From assembly GCA_007136055.1 (NCBI GenBank), contig SLHT01000068.1, positions 1 to 9,129 of the forward strand: a DNA stretch of 9,129 nucleotides, written 5' to 3'. Positions 5,685-9,129 of the stretch are shown piece by piece; within the stretch, counting starts at the first letter, position 1; every line of letters starts with the position of its first letter. This DNA comes from Syntrophomonadaceae bacterium. GTDB lineage: Bacteria > Bacillota > Dethiobacteria > DTU022. The position numbers were made by a program, and so were the translations under genes. The notes beneath the pieces were generated by a model. That model made no database searches, was not told the DNA's origin, and saw nothing but the letters and a program-made list of their open reading frames with translations.

Positions 5685-8600
5685 ATGTATGCCATCATAT
5701 TAGCCGGTGGAAGCGGCACCCGTCTCTGGCCGCTTAGCCGCGAGTTATACCCCAAACAATTTCTGCTCCTGCCCGGGATAGGCGAGGGCGAAACAGATAG
5801 CATTTCTCACTCCCGTGCAGGTGGGCAGGATGGTTTTTCACCTTTCCCCTTGATGGGGGAAGGGCGGGGTGGGGGTGAAAAATTCTCTCCAGCCTCAAAC
5901 CTCCAACAACCATCTTCCGGTAAACAGGGCGGGGGTGACGGAAATGAAAGCCTCTCCCTGATCGGGGCAACTGTCGACCGCGTGATGGCCACGGTTCCCG
6001 AAGAAAAAGTATTGATAGTTACCCACGTTGATCAGGCGGGAGAAATAAAGCGCCGGTTAGAGCTCATGGACCTGCCCGCCGTTCGCCTGCTCGAAGAACC
6101 CCAGGCTCGTAACACCGCGCCGGCTATCGGCCTTGCCGCCTACTACTTGCTGAAAGAAGAAGGGCCCGATGCCGTTATGGCCGTTTTACCCTCAGATCAT
6201 CTTATCCCCGACAAGCAGCAGTTTGCCGATTTGCTCCGCACAGGAGAAGCGGCTGCCAGCGCATACGGTTTGGTTACTTTTGGCATTAAGCCGACCTATC
6301 CCGAAACAGGTTACGGTTACATCTGCTGCGGGGAAGAACTCGATCAGTCAACTTCTTCTGTGGCCAGGTTTGTCGAAAAGCCCGACCTGCAAACAGCAGA
6401 AACCTACCTGTGTGATTCCCGCTACCTTTGGAACAGCGGTATGTTTGTATTCAGGGTCGGGGCGCTGATCGAGCAGTACCGTAAGCTGCTCCCTGAAATG
6501 AATACCGCCCTGGAGCAAGTTGATTATGACCGTTTTAGCAACTTGGAGGCAGTTTACAGCGGGCTTGAAAAAATATCAATCGATTACGGTATCCTGGAGC
6601 GCGCCGAGGGCGTAACCGTCGTCCCCACTGCGATCAACTGGAACGATCTTGGCAGCTGGGAAGCTTATTACAATGTATGCCCCAAAGATGAACAGGGTAA
6701 TTACCTGCAGGGCACAGTCCTGCCCGTGAATACCGAAAACAGCTTGGTTATTGCAGAATCGCGCCTGGTTGGCGCTATCGGTCTCAAAGATATCGTTGTG
6801 GTCGACACTGCTGATGCCCTCCTGGTCTGCGATCGCAGGCAGTCCCAGGATGTTAAAAAAATTGCCGATCAGCTTAAAGAACAGGAAGCAGTTGAAGGCC
6901 GCGAGCACCGAACCATTTACCGCCCCTGGGGCAGTTACACCTCCCTCGAACTGGGAGATAACTACCAGGTCAAGCGCATCAATGTTAATCCCGGCGCCCG
7001 TCTCAGCCTGCAGAGCCATCGTCACCGCGCAGAAAACTGGATTGTAGTCAGCGGAGAAGCATTTGTCACAGTAAACGATCAAAAGTTCACAGTCAAAAAA
7101 GGGGAGCAGGCATACATCCCTAAAGGCGCGCGCCACCGCATGGAGAACAAAGGTCCGGAACCGATGGCCTTAATTGAAGTGCAAAGCGGAGACTACCTGG
7201 GCGAAGATGATATTGAGCGCTATGAGGACGACTACGGCCGCACCGATGCCAGGTCAAGCCCCAGGTCAGATTTACCCTCCTCTAGTGCCGGCGAAAGAAC
7301 CCCACCTTCCGGGAGCGAGCCGGGCATTTCTTCCTCCACCGCCAAGATGGAGGAAGGAGGTGGAGGGGTAAGCGCTGACGCCCATCAAAATTTCACCCGC
7401 TGGCTAAACCACCCTAGCCTCGAGCCGGAACTGAAGAAACAGCTCCTGGCCATGGAAAACGATTCCGAGGCCATCGAAAGCCATTTTGGCCGGGAACTTG
7501 TTTTCGGGACAGGAGGGATGCGTGGTCTGATCGGTCCCGGCCTGAACCGGATTAACTGTTACACGATCAGCCGCGCTACACAGGGGTTGGCCGATTACCT
7601 GAACAGCGGGCTGACTGCCGAAGCGGACCAAAGAGCGGATGGTTCAAAACAGGTCGCCATCGCTTACGATACCCGCCTGAACTCCCGTGAATTTGCCGAA
7701 GCGGCAGCCCTTGTCCTTGCCGCCAACGGCATCAAGGCCCTGCTTTTTAATGATATCCGGCCCACCCCGATGCTATCTTATACGACACGAGAACTCGGTT
7801 GTGCCGCCGGAATAGTGATTACCGCCAGTCATAATCCGGCCGAATATAACGGCTATAAAATATACGGTCCCGATGGCGGACAGGCAGTCAGCCCGCTGGT
7901 CGACGACATAATCGAAGCGATTAAAGGGGTTGATATCTTCGATGACGTCAAAACAATCGCCCGCGCCGAAGCAAACCAGTGCGGCCTGGTAGGTATTATC
8001 GATCCGGCCATGGATCAGAGTTACCTGGAACAGGTCAGCGCCCTTTCCTTAAGCGCACCAGGAACCACCCTGAAAGTTGTCTTTACGCCTTTACACGGAA
8101 CAGGTGCAGTTTATATACCCAACCTTTTAACCCAATCGGGAGCTGTTGAGCTGAGCCTGGTTGAAGAGCAGATGGAGGCGGATCCCGATTTTAGCACCCT
8201 GCGCGTACCCAATCCGGAAGACCCGGCAGCCCTGGATATGGCCCTCGAAAAAGCCCGCCGCCTTGATGCCGATCTGGTCCTGGCTACCGATCCCGATGGT
8301 GATCGGGTCGGTACTTCCATACGTGATCAAGCTGGAGAATACATTATTTTAAGCGGCAACCAGGTAGGAGCCCTGCTGGTCGAGTATATCTGCAGCCTCA
8401 GGCTGGAAAAAGGGATCCTGCCCTATAAACCCGTCCTTGTAAAAACTGTAGTCACCGGTGACCTGGGTCAAAAAGTAGCCGATTCATACGGCCTGCAGAC
8501 TTTAGAAACCCTGACCGGTTTTAAGTTTATCGGTGAAAAATTAAAGGAATTTGAGGCCGAAGGCTCGCCTCACTTTGTATTCGGATACGAAGAAAGCTGT

Positions 8601-9089
8601 GGCTTCCTTACAGGCACCTTTGTCCGCGATAAAGATGCAAATATCGCTTCTTTTTTAATAACCGAGATGACGGCCTACTATAAGGAGCAGGGTAAGGACC
8701 TCCTGCAGGTTTTAGAGGAAATGCAAAAGCGCCACGATTACCACCGTGAAGATCTCTTGACTGTTGAATTGAAAGATATATCCGATGCCGGCCGCCATGT
8801 GGCCGCGTACCATAAACTGCCTGATCATTTTGCAGGGCAGAAAGTAGTGGAGAAAAGGGACTACGAACAGCGCAAGGGCCGGGATTTACTCAGCGGCAAA
8901 GAATTCGATCTGAACCTGCCCCGATCAGAAGGCCTCCGCTACAACCTGGCTGATGGCTCCTGGTTTGCCGTGCGCCCTTCGGGCACCGAGCCAAAGGTAA
9001 AGTTCTACCTCTCGGTAACCGCTCCGACCGCTGTCGAAGCCGGCGAAAAACTGGCCGCCCTGCGCGAAGCAGTCCTCGCCCAGGCGTAG
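5685..9089 (+). CDS. Fusion: mannose-1-phosphate guanylyltransferase / type II phosphomannose isomerase cupin / PgcA-type phosphohexomutase
   Basis: The product has 1134 residues. Residues 1-400 form a ManC-type nucleotidyltransferase: LAGGSGTRLWPLSRELYPKQF at 6-26, NTAPAI at 143-148, LPSDH at 168-172, VEKP at 230-233, YLWNSGMFVF at 247-256, SIDYGILER at 298-306 and WNDLGSW at 319-325. Residues 410-519 form the type II phosphomannose isomerase cupin: RPWGSY at 413-418, QSHRHRAENW at 443-452 with likely metal ligands Q443, H445 and E450, and H484. It ends at the usual GEDDIERYEDDYGR. Residues about 566-1134 match PgcA-type alpha-phosphohexomutases (about 580 residues): FGTGGMRG at 607-614, TASHNP at 713-718 with phosphoserine S715, DPDGDR at 869-874 for the metal, GYEES at 967-971 for the sugar, and RPSGTEPK at 1097-1104 for phosphate. 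All catalytic motifs are intact. Together these could carry out fructose-6-P to mannose-6-P, to mannose-1-P, to GDP-mannose. Two non-conserved stretches, about 34-88 and 521-565, are encoded by repeat-like DNA. The PgcA-type domain may prefer glucose phosphates. The start follows GGAG at 5674-5677. Confidence 0.92.
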   Translation: MYAIILAGGSGTRLWPLSRELYPKQFLLLPGIGEGETDSISHSRAGGQDGFSPFPLMGEGRGGGEKFSPASNLQQPSSGKQGGGDGNESLSLIGATVDRVMATVPEEKVLIVTHVDQAGEIKRRLELMDLPAVRLLEEPQARNTAPAIGLAAYYLLKEEGPDAVMAVLPSDHLIPDKQQFADLLRTGEAAASAYGLVTFGIKPTYPETGYGYICCGEELDQSTSSVARFVEKPDLQTAETYLCDSRYLWNSGMFVFRVGALIEQYRKLLPEMNTALEQVDYDRFSNLEAVYSGLEKISIDYGILERAEGVTVVPTAINWNDLGSWEAYYNVCPKDEQGNYLQGTVLPVNTENSLVIAESRLVGAIGLKDIVVVDTADALLVCDRRQSQDVKKIADQLKEQEAVEGREHRTIYRPWGSYTSLELGDNYQVKRINVNPGARLSLQSHRHRAENWIVVSGEAFVTVNDQKFTVKKGEQAYIPKGARHRMENKGPEPMALIEVQSGDYLGEDDIERYEDDYGRTDARSSPRSDLPSSSAGERTPPSGSEPGISSSTAKMEEGGGGVSADAHQNFTRWLNHPSLEPELKKQLLAMENDSEAIESHFGRELVFGTGGMRGLIGPGLNRINCYTISRATQGLADYLNSGLTAEADQRADGSKQVAIAYDTRLNSREFAEAAALVLAANGIKALLFNDIRPTPMLSYTTRELGCAAGIVITASHNPAEYNGYKIYGPDGGQAVSPLVDDIIEAIKGVDIFDDVKTIARAEANQCGLVGIIDPAMDQSYLEQVSALSLSAPGTTLKVVFTPLHGTGAVYIPNLLTQSGAVELSLVEEQMEADPDFSTLRVPNPEDPAALDMALEKARRLDADLVLATDPDGDRVGTSIRDQAGEYIILSGNQVGALLVEYICSLRLEKGILPYKPVLVKTVVTGDLGQKVADSYGLQTLETLTGFKFIGEKLKEFEAEGSPHFVFGYEESCGFLTGTFVRDKDANIASFLITEMTAYYKEQGKDLLQVLEEMQKRHDYHREDLLTVELKDISDAGRHVAAYHKLPDHFAGQKVVEKRDYEQRKGRDLLSGKEFDLNLPRSEGLRYNLADGSWFAVRPSGTEPKVKFYLSVTAPTAVEAGEKLAALREAVLAQA
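5801..5946 (+). repeat. Repeat-like nested inverted repeat read in frame inside the ManC domain
   Basis: Several nested complementary arms lie in this segment. CATTTC (5801-5806) pairs with GAAATG (5941-5946). GATGGTT (5829-5835) pairs with AACCATC (5908-5914). TTTTTCACC (5834-5842) pairs with GGTGAAAAA (5874-5882). CCTTTCCCC (5841-5849) pairs with GGGGGAAGG (5855-5863) with one wobble. The right half is G-rich and also contains GGGCGGGG twice. It encodes residues about 39-88, a Gly/Ser/Pro-rich stretch splitting PKQFLLLPG from ESLSLIGATVDRV, which are nearly adjacent in ordinary ManC proteins. The structure and composition resemble a dispersed REP-like element rather than coding DNA. No stop codon occurs in the frame used. 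Confidence 0.7.
7249..7371 (+). repeat. Repeat-like segment forming the linker between the cupin and phosphohexomutase domains
   Basis: CTTCCTCCA (7330-7338) and TGGAGGAAG (7348-7356) form a perfect 9-bp hairpin with a 9-base loop. TTACCCTCC (7272-7280) and GGAGGGGTAA (7362-7371) form outer arms that differ by one base gap. CCAGGTCA occurs twice in tandem at 7249-7256 and 7261-7268. The segment encodes residues about 522-563, which are Ser/Pro/Gly-rich with no conserved motif. It falls exactly between the normal C-terminus of a ManC protein (YGR at 517-519) and the normal N-terminus of a PgcA protein (about 566). Its G-rich right arm resembles that of the repeat at 5801-5946. Confidence 0.65.
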
Positions 9090-9129
9090 GTTCATGAATA
9101 GGTGAAGGGATCTTAATCGAAAAAAATAA

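Noticed and set aside
5784..5948. Intein or self-splicing intron inside the ManC domain
   Set aside because: The segment is only about 55 codons, lacks intein boundary residues and endonuclease motifs, and is too short and structured wrongly for a group I or II intron. An in-frame repeat fits better.
6576..7136. 186-codon open frame on the - strand
   Set aside because: It lies antisense to conserved ManC and cupin motifs, has no family resemblance, and its frame is open only because of the codon use of the + strand gene.
1..9129. CRISPR arrays, tRNA or rRNA genes, transposase genes
   Set aside because: No regularly spaced direct repeats, no cloverleaf-like or rRNA-like sequence and no transposase reading frame were seen on either strand.
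9090..9129. Start of a further gene at the right edge
   Set aside because: The ATG at 9094 and the GTG near 9103 both meet stop codons within a few codons. Any next gene must start beyond the window.

Overview
The window suggests a Bacillota genome, most likely a Clostridia-type anaerobe. The evidence is strong AGGAGG-type ribosome binding sites, roughly balanced GC, and a phosphohexomutase domain that matches the Bacillus PgcA type along its length. The taxon is an inference and no marker gene is present. All complete genes run on the + strand. Only a truncated gene at the left edge runs on the - strand.

Layout: (1) 1-100 is the start of a leftward gene of unknown function with an ATAACC-GGTTAT palindrome just upstream. 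(2) 101-318 is a divergent intergenic region with a plausible rightward promoter. (3) 319-1011 encodes a glyoxalase-II-like metallo-beta-lactamase-fold hydrolase. (4) 1138-2109 encodes a GH130 mannoside phosphorylase-type enzyme. One base later, 2111-3124 encodes a GT4 glycosyltransferase. (5) 3125-3308 is a 184-base gap with degenerate repeats. (6) 3309-5621 encodes a two-domain protein, a GT4-like domain with an atypical catalytic motif followed by an apparent alpha/alpha-toroid domain. (7) 5627-5665 is a perfect 39-base palindrome. (8) 5685-9089 encodes a 1134-residue fusion of a mannose-1-phosphate guanylyltransferase, a type II phosphomannose isomerase cupin and a PgcA-type phosphohexomutase. 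The last 40 bases (9090-9129) show no gene.

Read together, genes 4-8 look like a cytoplasmic mannose-glycan module. The fusion could supply GDP-mannose from fructose-6-phosphate. The two GT4 proteins could use it to build a mannose-containing glycan or glycoside. The GH130 enzyme could phosphorolyse beta-mannosides back to mannose-1-phosphate, which is the direct substrate of the guanylyltransferase. No secretion signal or sugar transporter is visible, so an intracellular make-and-recycle loop, possibly a mannan reserve, is a reasonable but unproven hypothesis.

The most unusual sequence feature is in the fusion gene. Two low-complexity stretches that break the conserved domains are made of repeat-like, hairpin-forming DNA read through in frame. 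One sits inside the nucleotidyltransferase domain and the other is the linker joining the two original enzymes.
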